From Archaeoglobus sp. (GTDB lineage: Archaea; Halobacteriota; Archaeoglobi; Archaeoglobales; Archaeoglobaceae): DNA of 64,000 nucleotides. Position 1 is the first letter of the stretch; the number at the start of each line of letters is the position of its first letter. The notes below the pieces were generated by a model. It was not told where the DNA came from, did not search any database, and saw only the letters and a program-made list of their open reading frames with translations. The stretch covers positions 50,809-114,808 of the forward strand of contig JACDNU010000002.1 in the NCBI GenBank assembly GCA_017656505.1, given 5' to 3'. Shown piece by piece: positions 50,381 through 57,913 of the stretch. A program made the translations under genes and the position numbers.

Positions 50381-51457
50381 TTAGCTAGAGGCGGTGTAAA
50401 GCCAGAAACCTCCGGTGTCTCCCGAAACCAGTAGAACTCTTCCATCATCACTGAGCATCACGTAGCCAATATCAACGGGCAGCTTAACCGTCCAGACCTC
50501 ATGAAAATCGCCTAACGAGTAGCAGTGGAGAACCTTGTTGACAGAGGTTACGACAAAATTCTTATTCGCGAATTCCGGCTTTCCAGGCAGAATCCTGACT
50601 TCCGAAAGGTTCCATGTCAGAACATGGGTATCGCCATCTCTGAACGCGAAGATGTACTTCCCACTCGGGATAGGATGAATTTTAAGTAGGGGATCGATAT
50701 GGAATCCAAACTCGCTGTTTGATGCCAGAGTTTTACCATCTGGAGTCATCGCAAGCAGTGATCCGTCAATCTGCGCGATTATCCTATCCTTGAAAGTAAC
50801 GGCCATCTGCTCGTTGGCGTTAAAGGAGTTCAGGATTTTACCATCTTTAACGACCAAAACGGGATTTTTACCGCCAACAACAACGAAGCCATCATCTGAG
50901 ACGCTCAGCATCCCGTAATCTTTGAGCTTTACCTTCCAACCGTCGCAGTGCAGGGTATCAGACAAAAGCAAACAAAGATGATCGCCACTGGGAGATCTTG
51001 CTATCGTTTCAGCGACAGAACCTCCAACTTTCATTTCTCCGCTCATACCGTTCCATGTATAAATTCTTGCCCCGCTGAAATGCTCATAGTTGGCAGCGAC
51101 ATAAACAGCATCGCCCTTAACAGCTACTCCCGCAACTACTGGTTTAACAGCATCGTTCTCCTGAATGTGATATGCCACATCATCTCCACTTGGTTTTACA
51201 AGGTGGATTACTCCACCATTCCAATCGAGAGCCGCTGCTAGCCCTCCATCCGATCTCAAATCCATGAATGGTATGCCTACTGTATCTACATTCCACCTAA
51301 CTTCCATCTTCCAAGTTGTCGGAGTTGGATTTGGTGTAGGTGTGGTCGGTGTAGGCACAAGTGTTGAAGGTGATTGACTTGGCGAGCTCGCACATCCGAG
51401 GAGAACTGCAGATAGAAGAACGGGAATAGCAAACAGAATAAACTTAAACGACCCCAT
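50381..51457 (-). CDS. Beta-propeller-like lipoprotein
   Basis: A 358-residue secreted lipoprotein. The signal helix ends in LLGC (Cys22), followed by a Ser/Thr/Pro linker and then a repetitive beta-rich body. Repeats are about 40-45 residues, with YVAANYEHFSGARIYTWNG, LLLSDTLHCDG, GFVVVGGKNPVLVVKDGK and VMLSDDGRVLLVSGDTGG, so a seven-bladed propeller is likely. It may bind a ligand or help export. The ATG at 51457 follows GGTGAGAT; two GTGs in frame lie upstream. Convergent with the FetB-like gene. Confidence 0.7.
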   Translation of the reverse strand: MGSFKFILFAIPVLLSAVLLGCASSPSQSPSTLVPTPTTPTPNPTPTTWKMEVRWNVDTVGIPFMDLRSDGGLAAALDWNGGVIHLVKPSGDDVAYHIQENDAVKPVVAGVAVKGDAVYVAANYEHFSGARIYTWNGMSGEMKVGGSVAETIARSPSGDHLCLLLSDTLHCDGWKVKLKDYGMLSVSDDGFVVVGGKNPVLVVKDGKILNSFNANEQMAVTFKDRIIAQIDGSLLAMTPDGKTLASNSEFGFHIDPLLKIHPIPSGKYIFAFRDGDTHVLTWNLSEVRILPGKPEFANKNFVVTSVNKVLHCYSLGDFHEVWTVKLPVDIGYVMLSDDGRVLLVSGDTGGFWLYTASS

Positions 51458-51625
51458 TCTCGATCTCACCACTCCATCATCTCTGAGTTGTCTTAAAAAA
51501 TTTTTTATTTTAGTTTTTTAACCTATTGCCAGCTAAAACTGAATGAAAGGAAGAACAATCAGGAAGAACAGTCTTCCGAAGACCAGCTAATCAGAGTAAA
51601 ATAGTAGGGGTAGAAGAGGGGGGAT

Positions 51626-51721
51626 CTACTTCCGGCGGTTGTTTAACAGCTTGGAAAGTAGTTCCCTCTTGGAATTCTTTTTCTGGGTGCTACCGATTCT
51701 TACCATGGCCACCATACACAT
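51626..51721 (-). CDS. Possible small basic protein, 31 residues
   Basis: A 31-codon ORF with full expression signals. A TATA-like TTTATCTTTA lies on the minus strand at about 51762-51772, AAGGTGA precedes the ATG at 51721, and TAG ends at 51626. After the start MCMVAMVRIG the chain is rich in Lys, Arg, Asn and Ser (STQKKNSKRELLS, NNRRK), typical of a nucleic-acid-binding peptide. Further ATGs at 51715 and 51706 are in frame. A C-rich stretch follows the stop. I do not know a homologue. The same transcript could be a small RNA. Confidence 0.4.
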   Translation of the reverse strand: MCMVAMVRIGSTQKKNSKRELLSKLLNNRRK

Positions 51722-51909
51722 TGACTTTCACCTTCTGCCTTAATTGGTTGAAACGGTTAAAGATAAAGGTTTCTAAATTCCAAATGATGTGATTAAACGT
51801 TAACTTTAAATATCCGTTCTAAAAGCTGCGAATTTCCAAAATTTCAGCAAAATATAAGTTAGTTGGCAAAAATAAGTCAGAATAAAACAGAATAAGTAAA
51901 ATAAAAAAT

Positions 51910-52803
51910 TTAGAAGAGTTCGTGCAGGTTTATCAGATGCTGTCCGAGTTTTCCACCGTAATTTCCAGCTGTAATCTTAACAACGCCTGGAATCTTTGTT
52001 GCCGCCTCTATTCCAACTTTTGTAGCTTCCTTCACTGCATCAATATTCAAACCATTAATAACTAGCTCATAGACAGCATTTACATTCTCCGGGATGAAAG
52101 ATCCCTCAACCTTATCCTTCAGAGTTGGCGCAAACTTTTCGTTAGTCGTTGCCTTCAGGAACTTGTACTTGTTAGCACCAACCTTTGAGCCTGAAGCAAC
52201 AATACCACCGGGGAACGGTGTTATTGCCCCTTCAACATCTTCGATTGCCTGAACCGCTGCTTTAGCTGCAGCAAGCCCAGAAGGCTGGGTTTCTGCAAGA
52301 ATAAAGAAGTTTCCTCCTGCCACTCCATCAACGTATCCCATATCGTTCTCAATTATGAATTCTCCCTGCATCATTGGAACAGCCCAACACTTTCTGCCGC
52401 CAACTTCCACCTCTCTCTCAAATCCATCGGCAAAGAATTTTAGCTTGAAGCCAGTATCGAACTTATTCTCAGCATCTGGCAAGCCATTGAAGGCAGCGGT
52501 TGTTGGAGCTGTGAGCACGCACTGACCGAGTCTCGCAAGCAGCTGCTCTTCCAACCCTTTCTTTGACATGTGGCATATCTGGATGTACACGCCGGGCCTC
52601 CCATCGGGTGTTTTTGAGGGTGGAACCCTAAGCTCTACTCCAGCTTCAGCCGGACACATTATGACTGAGGTTCCAAAACCCGTCGCCTCCGTTGCAGCAA
52701 CCATCGCCCAATCGTAGTCGTAGGCGGTGATTAAAACCCTCGCAATCTTTATACCAAACGCCTCAGCAAACGTATCTTCTACCTCTACCCCATTTACTTT
52801 CAT
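51910..52803 (-). CDS. ftr: Formylmethanofuran-tetrahydromethanopterin formyltransferase
   Basis: Transfers the formyl group between methanofuran and H4MPT, a cytoplasmic step of the C1 pathway that Archaeoglobus runs in the oxidative direction. It is 297 residues, the exact size of known Ftr. Motifs include the opening VEDTFAEAFGIK, YDYDWAMVAATEATGFGTSVIMCPAEAGVE, GRPGVYIQICHM, GKLGQHLINL at the end and PGGIVASGSKVG. The ATG at 52803 has AGGTGGTAAG immediately upstream; an in-frame extension of 21 codons would be a leader without family support. With Mtd at 30418 it points to the Archaeoglobus acetyl-CoA pathway. Confidence 0.95.
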   Translation of the reverse strand: MKVNGVEVEDTFAEAFGIKIARVLITAYDYDWAMVAATEATGFGTSVIMCPAEAGVELRVPPSKTPDGRPGVYIQICHMSKKGLEEQLLARLGQCVLTAPTTAAFNGLPDAENKFDTGFKLKFFADGFEREVEVGGRKCWAVPMMQGEFIIENDMGYVDGVAGGNFFILAETQPSGLAAAKAAVQAIEDVEGAITPFPGGIVASGSKVGANKYKFLKATTNEKFAPTLKDKVEGSFIPENVNAVYELVINGLNIDAVKEATKVGIEAATKIPGVVKITAGNYGGKLGQHLINLHELF

Positions 52804-52912
52804 CTTACCACCTATGGGGAATTGATGGTGGGATGATATTAAGCTTTTGATTTTAACATAAAACACTGCATTTCAACAATCCGGAAAACCCCCAAAGATT
52901 TTTCTAATGATT

Positions 52913-52936
52913 TTACTGTATAAATTACTGTATAAA
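52913..52936. repeat. Perfect 12-base tandem duplication that doubles a TATA-like box
   Basis: TTACTGTATAAA is present twice in a row about 36-59 bases ahead of the triple DUF22 gene start. Each copy holds TATAAA, so the duplication creates twin promoter elements. Confidence 0.75.
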
Positions 52937-52971
52937 ATTGTTGGAAATAAGGTGTTGCTAAGGTGGTTGTT

Positions 52972-54222
52972 ATGAAAGTAAAGGTATCAACTTGGGCGGA
53001 TGCCCAGAGAAGCGATGTAACGAAAAAAGAAGTAGAAATCGAGCCGGTTGCTTACAGAACGGGTCCAAAAGCTTACTGGAAGCTTTTGATTGCAGACGAA
53101 GATGTCAAAGTTAGCAAAGGAAAAGTCACCTTTGTGAGACTGAATAAAATCTCAATTCCTGGAAATACTGTGATTTCTCCACTCTCAACGATGAGGAATG
53201 AGTTTGGAGTGGTACTAGATGTTTATGAGACATTTCCACCCAGTGTAAGAATTGAAGAACCAAAGACAATTGAGATGGCTGCATTTCTTCCTGTAAAAGA
53301 TGGAGAGATACAAAAGGGGGATTTAATTGGGGTTGTAAACGTGTTCGGCGTTAATCTAGCCCCGGCAAAATACATGATGCGAATAAAACCCCCTGAGGTA
53401 GAGGTTGAGATGGGTGAGGTAGAGGCAAACATAGTCTACGGGGAAAGAAAAAAAGCAAGGCTGGAGGAATACAACTATCACAGGAGGGGGATTGCAGAAT
53501 GGATTCCGCTCGTTGCTGAAAATGCAATGGATGTTAAAGCGGGAGAGGCTGTTGTTGTGGATGTAAGGGAAGCCCAGCTTCCGTCCCAGACGATTCCTGT
53601 ACCGCTTTCTATAATGAGACATCCCCTTGGTACAGTTGTAGATGTGGTTGCCGGAAAACTCAAAAAGATTGAGGTTTCAAGGGTCGTAAATCAGGCCATT
53701 TTCGTTCCATGTCATGATGGAAGAATCGAGAAAGGTGACCTAATCGGAATCCTGAACAACTACTATATCTCGATTGGTGGGATGCCATCTCAGATCGTAT
53801 TGCTTGGAAGCCAAAAGGCTAACATCGTTTTCGAAAAAGATGGGAAGATTATCAGGCGAGAGCATGAGCTTAAACCTTTCGGATATAAAGAGAGCGATTT
53901 CGGCATTTTCGAGCCAGTTATCGCGGCTGAAGATACAGATGTGAAACCGGGCGAGGTTGTGAAAATCAAGGTAGAGGAGATAAACCTGCCTACAAGCACT
54001 CTCGTTCAGCCTTTAGCGGCGAGAAACCATGCTTTGGGAGTGATGCTCGATATTGTCGGCGAGAGACCAGCCTTGGTTGAAGAGGACAAAAAAGTGGTCT
54101 CAGCCGTGTTTCTACCAACGACTGAAGGAAAAATAGAGAAAGGGGATCTGATAGGAGTTCTAAACATCTATCACGTAGCTGTCATGACCCCCTCACAGAT
54201 GGTTTCGTTTGGCATCTACTAA
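52972..54222 (+). CDS. Triplicated DUF22 protein
   Basis: A 416-residue protein with three copies of an about 130-residue DUF22 unit. Each ends in a near-identical sequence: IQKGDLIGVVNVFGVNL, IEKGDLIGILNNYYISI and IEKGDLIGVLNIYHVAV. Each also carries a preceding VFLP or VPCHDGR-like strand. The family is archaeal and without known function. Repeat 1 is the most divergent. The ATG at 52972 follows AAGGTGG at good spacing. Upstream lies the duplicated TATA box, so strong or switchable transcription is possible. The gene is divergent from ftr, with 168 bases between. Confidence 0.8.
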   Translation: MKVKVSTWADAQRSDVTKKEVEIEPVAYRTGPKAYWKLLIADEDVKVSKGKVTFVRLNKISIPGNTVISPLSTMRNEFGVVLDVYETFPPSVRIEEPKTIEMAAFLPVKDGEIQKGDLIGVVNVFGVNLAPAKYMMRIKPPEVEVEMGEVEANIVYGERKKARLEEYNYHRRGIAEWIPLVAENAMDVKAGEAVVVDVREAQLPSQTIPVPLSIMRHPLGTVVDVVAGKLKKIEVSRVVNQAIFVPCHDGRIEKGDLIGILNNYYISIGGMPSQIVLLGSQKANIVFEKDGKIIRREHELKPFGYKESDFGIFEPVIAAEDTDVKPGEVVKIKVEEINLPTSTLVQPLAARNHALGVMLDIVGERPALVEEDKKVVSAVFLPTTEGKIEKGDLIGVLNIYHVAVMTPSQMVSFGIY

Positions 54223-54319
54223 TCTTCTAAATCCTATTTTTTAAACCTATTTAACAATTAATTATTAAGAAATTTTTAAAAAATTATAAAAATGAAAGAG
54301 AATTTTTCGAAAAAGAGGT

Positions 54320-54523
54320 TTAAAACTCTTTTGCAGCCATTTTTACGTCTTCGGCCTTAACGGTCTTCCTTCCAGCGTGATTGGCTAGATCCACAGCCTT
54401 CTTAGATACCTTCAGGGCATATTCCTCCAAAGCTTCCGCAAGAGCCTTTTTCGCATCTTCGCTGACTCTCGGGGCGCCTGCGTTCCTTATAATTCTCTCA
54501 ACAGGTGCTAATGGCAATTCCAT
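54320..54523 (-). CDS. Archaeal histone
   Basis: A 67-residue histone-fold protein that packages DNA. It has the three-helix pattern [45 protein letters not shown], with the conserved RKTVKAEDV paired-loop motif at the C-terminal end. It lacks tails, as in HMf-type proteins. The ATG at 54523 has GGGGGTG a few bases upstream, and a minus-strand TATA element TTTATATAAG lies at 54571-54580, giving a short leader. High expression is expected. Confidence 0.95.
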   Translation of the reverse strand: MELPLAPVERIIRNAGAPRVSEDAKKALAEALEEYALKVSKKAVDLANHAGRKTVKAEDVKMAAKEF

Positions 54524-54829
54524 TCACTACACCCCCAAAATTTGGTTATTAATCGGTTTCTTATCTTTCTCTTATATAAATCTTTAGGTTGATTGGAGAG
54601 TGTTATTGGATTTTTTTAAGTAAACCAGTCAGATGGAATTTATAAAATGAATTCTTTACAAGATTCACGAACCCTTTCTTGCAAAAACTCATGGAAAGAT
54701 GTTTGGAATTTTATTTTGAAAATTATTTTATAATTTTGGACTAAAATGAAAAGCCTTGGAAACTCATCATAATTATGGGTTCAGTAAACCTTTTATTTAT
54801 CTCAAACAACCGGCTTAAAAGGTGGAAAG
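54524..54829. other. 306-base gap between divergent histone and roadblock genes
   Basis: No gene was found. It contains the histone TATA element (54571-54580 on the minus strand) and a TATTTATC-like element at about 54795-54805 before the roadblock gene, with AAAGGTGG just upstream of its ATG. The rest is AT-rich without clear repeats. Confidence 0.5.
54571..54580 (-). promoter_or_regulatory. TATA element of the histone gene
   Basis: On the minus strand TTTATATAAG stands 48-57 bases before the histone ATG, implying a start near 54550 and a leader of about 25 bases that contains the GGGGGTG ribosome site. Confidence 0.55.
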
Positions 54830-55171
54830 ATGATTGAAAGAATTCTGGCAGAATTTCAGAGGATAGAGGGAGTGAAAGCCACCATTTTGCTTTCAGAATC
54901 CGGAAAAGAGATTGCATCCTTGACTTACGATGAAAGCTTGGTTGAGCCTTTCAAAACCCACACACTCCCTCTCCTTGACTCTGCTGGAGAGCTTTGCGAA
55001 AAGCTCGGAGAGGAATTAAAAAGTCTCCAGATCCGAACCGATCTGGGGCAGATAGTAATATTTAAAGCTAATGCATTTATACTCATAATCGTTTCTGAGC
55101 TAACTGTCAATCTCGGCCTGATAAACCTTCAGCTAAAAAGAGGTATTGAAAAGCTCAAAGAGGCGATCTAA
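54830..55171 (+). CDS. Roadblock/LC7 domain protein
   Basis: A 113-residue protein with the roadblock/LC7 fold: helix FQRIEGVKATILLSESGKEIASLTYDE, the strand IVIFKANAFILIIVS and a final helix. In archaea and bacteria such proteins pair with small GTPases (MglA/MglB type) or their relatives; no GTPase gene is next door. AAAGGTGG lies before the ATG. Its stop overlaps the start of the next gene by one base (ATG at 55171), so the two are coupled. Confidence 0.75.
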   Translation: MIERILAEFQRIEGVKATILLSESGKEIASLTYDESLVEPFKTHTLPLLDSAGELCEKLGEELKSLQIRTDLGQIVIFKANAFILIIVSELTVNLGLINLQLKRGIEKLKEAI

Positions 55172-55992
55172 TGCCCCTCTATGTCCCCAAAGGAGAAAAA
55201 ATAAGGAGTGGAGAGAAAATAAACGTTTCTGAAGTTATTGAAGAACTTAAATCGCTGGAGTTCACGGGATATATAGAGGTGGCATCAAAAAGCGGTAAGG
55301 GATTTTATCTTGGGTTCCTTTTCTTTTTAAAAGGAGAACCGATTATCGCTGGTGTTGAAGAGGTTGTTGGAAAGGTAGAACTATTGGGAAAAGATGCTCT
55401 TGAGTTGATTTTAAGTTTTGATGAACCAACCGTGGATGTTTACGAACTCGATGAGGAAAAGATTTCTCTATGTATTGAATACAACCCGGACGAGGCCTTT
55501 CTAAGGCATGTAGATGAGTTAGAGATAGAAAAGAAGCATCCTGAGTATCCTGAGTATCCAGTCTTGAAGTATGGGATACTCGCGGACAATCTTGTTGAGA
55601 GTGTTGAATCAAATGTAAAGACCTACCTCTCCCAACTAAAGGATTTCACAGGAGTTGTATGGGCAAAGGAGAACAGTAAAGAGGCAATAGTTCTCCTGGA
55701 GAATGGAAAAATTAGGGGGGCAGCTTATTTCAACGTAGGAGAAACTTTTGCAGGAAATTTGGCGGTAAACCTACTGGACTTCAATGCAAAAATCGAGTCT
55801 TATGCTAAAAGGCCAGAAGAAATCGAGAAAGTCATCAGAAAAAACCCAGAAATTGAGGTTGTTGATAGAGCAGAGCTTTTCAAGAAGTACCGAATAAGGC
55901 CTCCAGAAGAGGAAGAGATAGAAAGAATACTCAAAGGAGTTCTAGAAGACGAGATTGTCGAAGAAGGGTTAAAAAAAAAGAGCCCCATATAA
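55171..55992 (+). CDS. DUF2226-like protein, 273 residues, likely truncated by a frameshift
   Basis: N-terminal block PLYVPKGEKIRSGEKINVSEVIEEL, LEFTGYIEV and GFLFFLKGEPIIAG resembles the archaeal DUF2226 family; the family call is tentative. The frame ends soon after a run of nine A bases (55971-55979) with GLKKKSPI. Reading with one extra A would continue without stop through 56210, giving about 346 residues. A natural mutation, slippage that restores the frame during transcription or translation, or a sequencing error could explain it. The one-base overlap with the roadblock gene suggests a joint complex. Confidence 0.65.
   Translation: MPLYVPKGEKIRSGEKINVSEVIEELKSLEFTGYIEVASKSGKGFYLGFLFFLKGEPIIAGVEEVVGKVELLGKDALELILSFDEPTVDVYELDEEKISLCIEYNPDEAFLRHVDELEIEKKHPEYPEYPVLKYGILADNLVESVESNVKTYLSQLKDFTGVVWAKENSKEAIVLLENGKIRGAAYFNVGETFAGNLAVNLLDFNAKIESYAKRPEEIEKVIRKNPEIEVVDRAELFKKYRIRPPEEEEIERILKGVLEDEIVEEGLKKKSPI
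55540..55557. repeat. In-frame 9-base duplication CCTGAGTAT x2
   Basis: The duplicated unit encodes a repeated Pro-Glu-Tyr within the DUF2226-like gene and keeps the frame. It belongs to the set of short tandem duplications in this window. Confidence 0.75.
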
Positions 55993-56210
55993 TCGATGAA
56001 TTAAAGGAAATTGCAAGAAGACATTTGGGCATTAATGCCGAAAAGGTGGAAAGGATTATTGAAGCCTCTGAAAATGAGGGAATTGAGGAGGCGTTGAGCA
56101 GAGCTGAAATGTATGCTTACTTTTTCATCAACAAGGACTCAGCTCTAAAAATGGGCAGGGAGATGAGAGAGCTTTTGAAAGCAAAAGGCATTAGATCGAA
56201 AAATAATTGA
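55980..56210 (+). pseudogene. C-terminal fragment of the DUF2226-like gene in another frame
   Basis: Directly after the nine-A run, a different frame is open from GAG (55980) to the TGA ending at 56210 and encodes EPHIIDELKEIARRHLG, EKVERIIEASENEGIEEALS and MGREMRELLKAKG. This is a helical, charged region typical of a protein tail and starts exactly where the first frame fails. A new start at the TTG at 56025 has no ribosome site, so an independent gene is less likely. Confidence 0.5.
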
Positions 56211-56232
56211 ACAAACCACGCGAAATTGACTT

Positions 56233-56490
56233 GTGGAAGTTCTGAAATGTTCCTCATGTGGTAGGGAAATTGAGGAGAAAAACGCAAGAAAATGTGAGAT
56301 TTGTGGAAAAGTAGTATGCCTAGATTGTTTAAGCTATTTCGCTGTCTATAAAAGATCTGTTTATAGAGATTATGAAGATCTTGTTCCTGTTTGTCCGGAT
56401 TGCAGACCAAAGGCGATGTTGAGCAGAAAGCTGCTAAAAGTTGTTGACGAGGTATTCGGGGAAGAAAAGGGGGAAAGAAATACTCAATGA
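56233..56490 (+). CDS. Small zinc-finger protein, 85 residues
   Basis: Paired cysteines CSSC (6, 9), CEIC (21, 24), CLDC (29, 32) and CPDC near residue 55 give two zinc sites in an arrangement like B-box or FYVE-like fingers. The tail is helical and acidic. Function is unknown. The GTG at 56233 is the start; it is followed directly by the DUF998 gene. It probably belongs to the roadblock operon and may be an adaptor. Confidence 0.6.
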   Translation: MEVLKCSSCGREIEEKNARKCEICGKVVCLDCLSYFAVYKRSVYRDYEDLVPVCPDCRPKAMLSRKLLKVVDEVFGEEKGERNTQ

Positions 56491-56493
56491 GGA

Positions 56494-57126
56494 ATGCTAA
56501 TGCCCAAAGCTAGCATGTCTAAAACCGGCTTGTCTAACGGTTTGTCTAATAGCTTGTCTGATACCATGTTCAAAATTTACAAATACGCAGGTTTTATAAC
56601 ACCGCTAATAGCCTTTTCTAGCATAGGTTTGGCTATCATAATTCATCCTTGGTTTTCCTTTGAGAATAACGCTATAAGCGACCTCGGAAGAATAGGACTC
56701 GAAGGAAATTACATTCTCAATTTCGGGCTTATCGGTTCAGGATTAGCCGGCTTGATTTTTGCATCTGGATTTCTAAGGGTTCAGAAAAGAAAGCTTGGAA
56801 AGATAGGATGTTTAATCTTTACACTGGGAATTGTTTCGCTGGTTTTGATAGGTGTTTTCCCAGAAGGAATGTCGTTTCACTATCCCGCAAGCTTGGGATT
56901 CTTTCTGCTTTCAAGTCTTGGGATGCTTGTGAAGGGAATCGATGACTTCAGAGATGCCTCAAAAAGAAACTTTGGGATTTTCACGATTTCGCTCTTTTTA
57001 ATTGGTTGGATTCTTGCGATAATTGCCCTAAGAACGTTTAAAGGTGTAGCGATTCCTGAACTGATCGGAGCGGTCTCATTTTCCGCATGGGTTTACGGTA
57101 TTTTGCTTTGGAGAGGAATGGAGTGA
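56494..57126 (+). CDS. DUF998 family membrane protein
   Basis: A 210-residue membrane protein with six helices. The loop IHPWFSFENNAISDLG is the hallmark of DUF998. The N-terminus before the first helix has a three-fold repeat of 12 bases (56527-56562) encoding GLSN, GLSN and SLSD, so the extra residues may come from duplication. An ATG at 56500, and another just before the first helix (MFKIYKYAG), could also serve. It is the last gene in its strand run and converges with the L10e gene. Confidence 0.75.
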   Translation: MLMPKASMSKTGLSNGLSNSLSDTMFKIYKYAGFITPLIAFSSIGLAIIIHPWFSFENNAISDLGRIGLEGNYILNFGLIGSGLAGLIFASGFLRVQKRKLGKIGCLIFTLGIVSLVLIGVFPEGMSFHYPASLGFFLLSSLGMLVKGIDDFRDASKRNFGIFTISLFLIGWILAIIALRTFKGVAIPELIGAVSFSAWVYGILLWRGME

Positions 57127-57128
57127 CG

Positions 57129-57150
57129 CTGATTTGAATCTGATTTGAAT
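57129..57150. repeat. Perfect 11-base tandem duplication after a stop codon
   Basis: CTGATTTGAAT occurs twice in a row, three bases after the DUF998 stop codon. Confidence 0.85.
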
Positions 57151-57295
57151 AGGGTGAATCCGATTTAAAGACTCTGAGCTAAAAAAAGGTTTGGAGTTAT
57201 CAGAGTAAGTGATAGAGCTCAAAATGGTAAAATTGGAACAAACTAGAACGAATAAAACGAATCAGAACAAATTAAATCAAGAAAAAGACAGGATG

Positions 57296-57319
57296 TTAAA
57301 CTTTACCTTAAACTTTACC
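57296..57319. repeat. Perfect 12-base tandem duplication across the L10e stop
   Basis: TTAAACTTTACC occurs twice. On the minus strand the second copy carries the final codons and stop of the L10e gene (57308-57310), and the first repeats the same end with another in-frame stop. Confidence 0.85.
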
Positions 57320-57832
57320 TTTCAGCAGTTCAGCCCCTTCCTCAACGATAACTTGTGTCGGGGTTGGGAGTTTGTATCCTGCCCTCTTCAAGGCGTTCTT
57401 GCCAACTTCAAAGCCTTCAGGCCTAACCCATATGCTCATTATCTTAGTTCCTTTAAAAACTCTGGCAGCATTGCCAACTGGTCTGCCGTAGGCCATTCTC
57501 ATTCCCTGCGATATTCTGTCCGCTCCTGCTCCTACAGCCATTTTGTGCTCTCTGAGGATATGATGGGGATAGATTCTGAGCTTTAAGTAATAATTTGATC
57601 CGCCGAGTCTTCTAGCGGCGAACTTGTTTGCTGCGATTCTAGCAGCCTCAAGGGCGGTATCCCTGATCTGGACGGCTTCTTTGGCAACTAAGGTAAGCTT
57701 AACCGGAAAGCTGGCCGTCTTGTTACCCATGTCGAACTGCCTAACCCTTATACCCGGAACTCCATCAACGAACTGCTTCTTCGTCAAAGGTCTTTCTAGC
57801 CTCTTGAACATTCTCGCTGGTTTCCTTGCCAT
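57308..57832 (-). CDS. rpl10e: 50S ribosomal protein L16, archaeal L10e type
   Basis: A large-subunit protein near the tRNA sites, 174 residues, the usual length for archaeal L10e. Seen are the basic start MARKPARMFKRLERP, GVPGIRVRQFDMGNK, HHILREHKMAVGAGADRISQGM and GRPVGNAARVFKGTKI. It would be highly expressed. The gap to the AglB gene lies in the same strand direction upstream of this gene's end. The ATG at 57832 has GAAGGTGG on its 5' side (minus strand). Confidence 0.96.
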   Translation of the reverse strand: MARKPARMFKRLERPLTKKQFVDGVPGIRVRQFDMGNKTASFPVKLTLVAKEAVQIRDTALEAARIAANKFAARRLGGSNYYLKLRIYPHHILREHKMAVGAGADRISQGMRMAYGRPVGNAARVFKGTKIMSIWVRPEGFEVGKNALKRAGYKLPTPTQVIVEEGAELLKGKV

Positions 57833-57913
57833 AGTACCACCTTCTCAGCATGAGGGGGCGAGGTATTTAAGGATTTTGTAAGTTTTATGAATGAAGCATG
57901 GGATGAATTTGCT

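Noticed and set aside
57209..57586. 125-codon plus-strand frame opposite L10e
   Set aside because: Antisense to a certain ribosomal protein gene; the N-terminal part is low-complexity AT-rich sequence.
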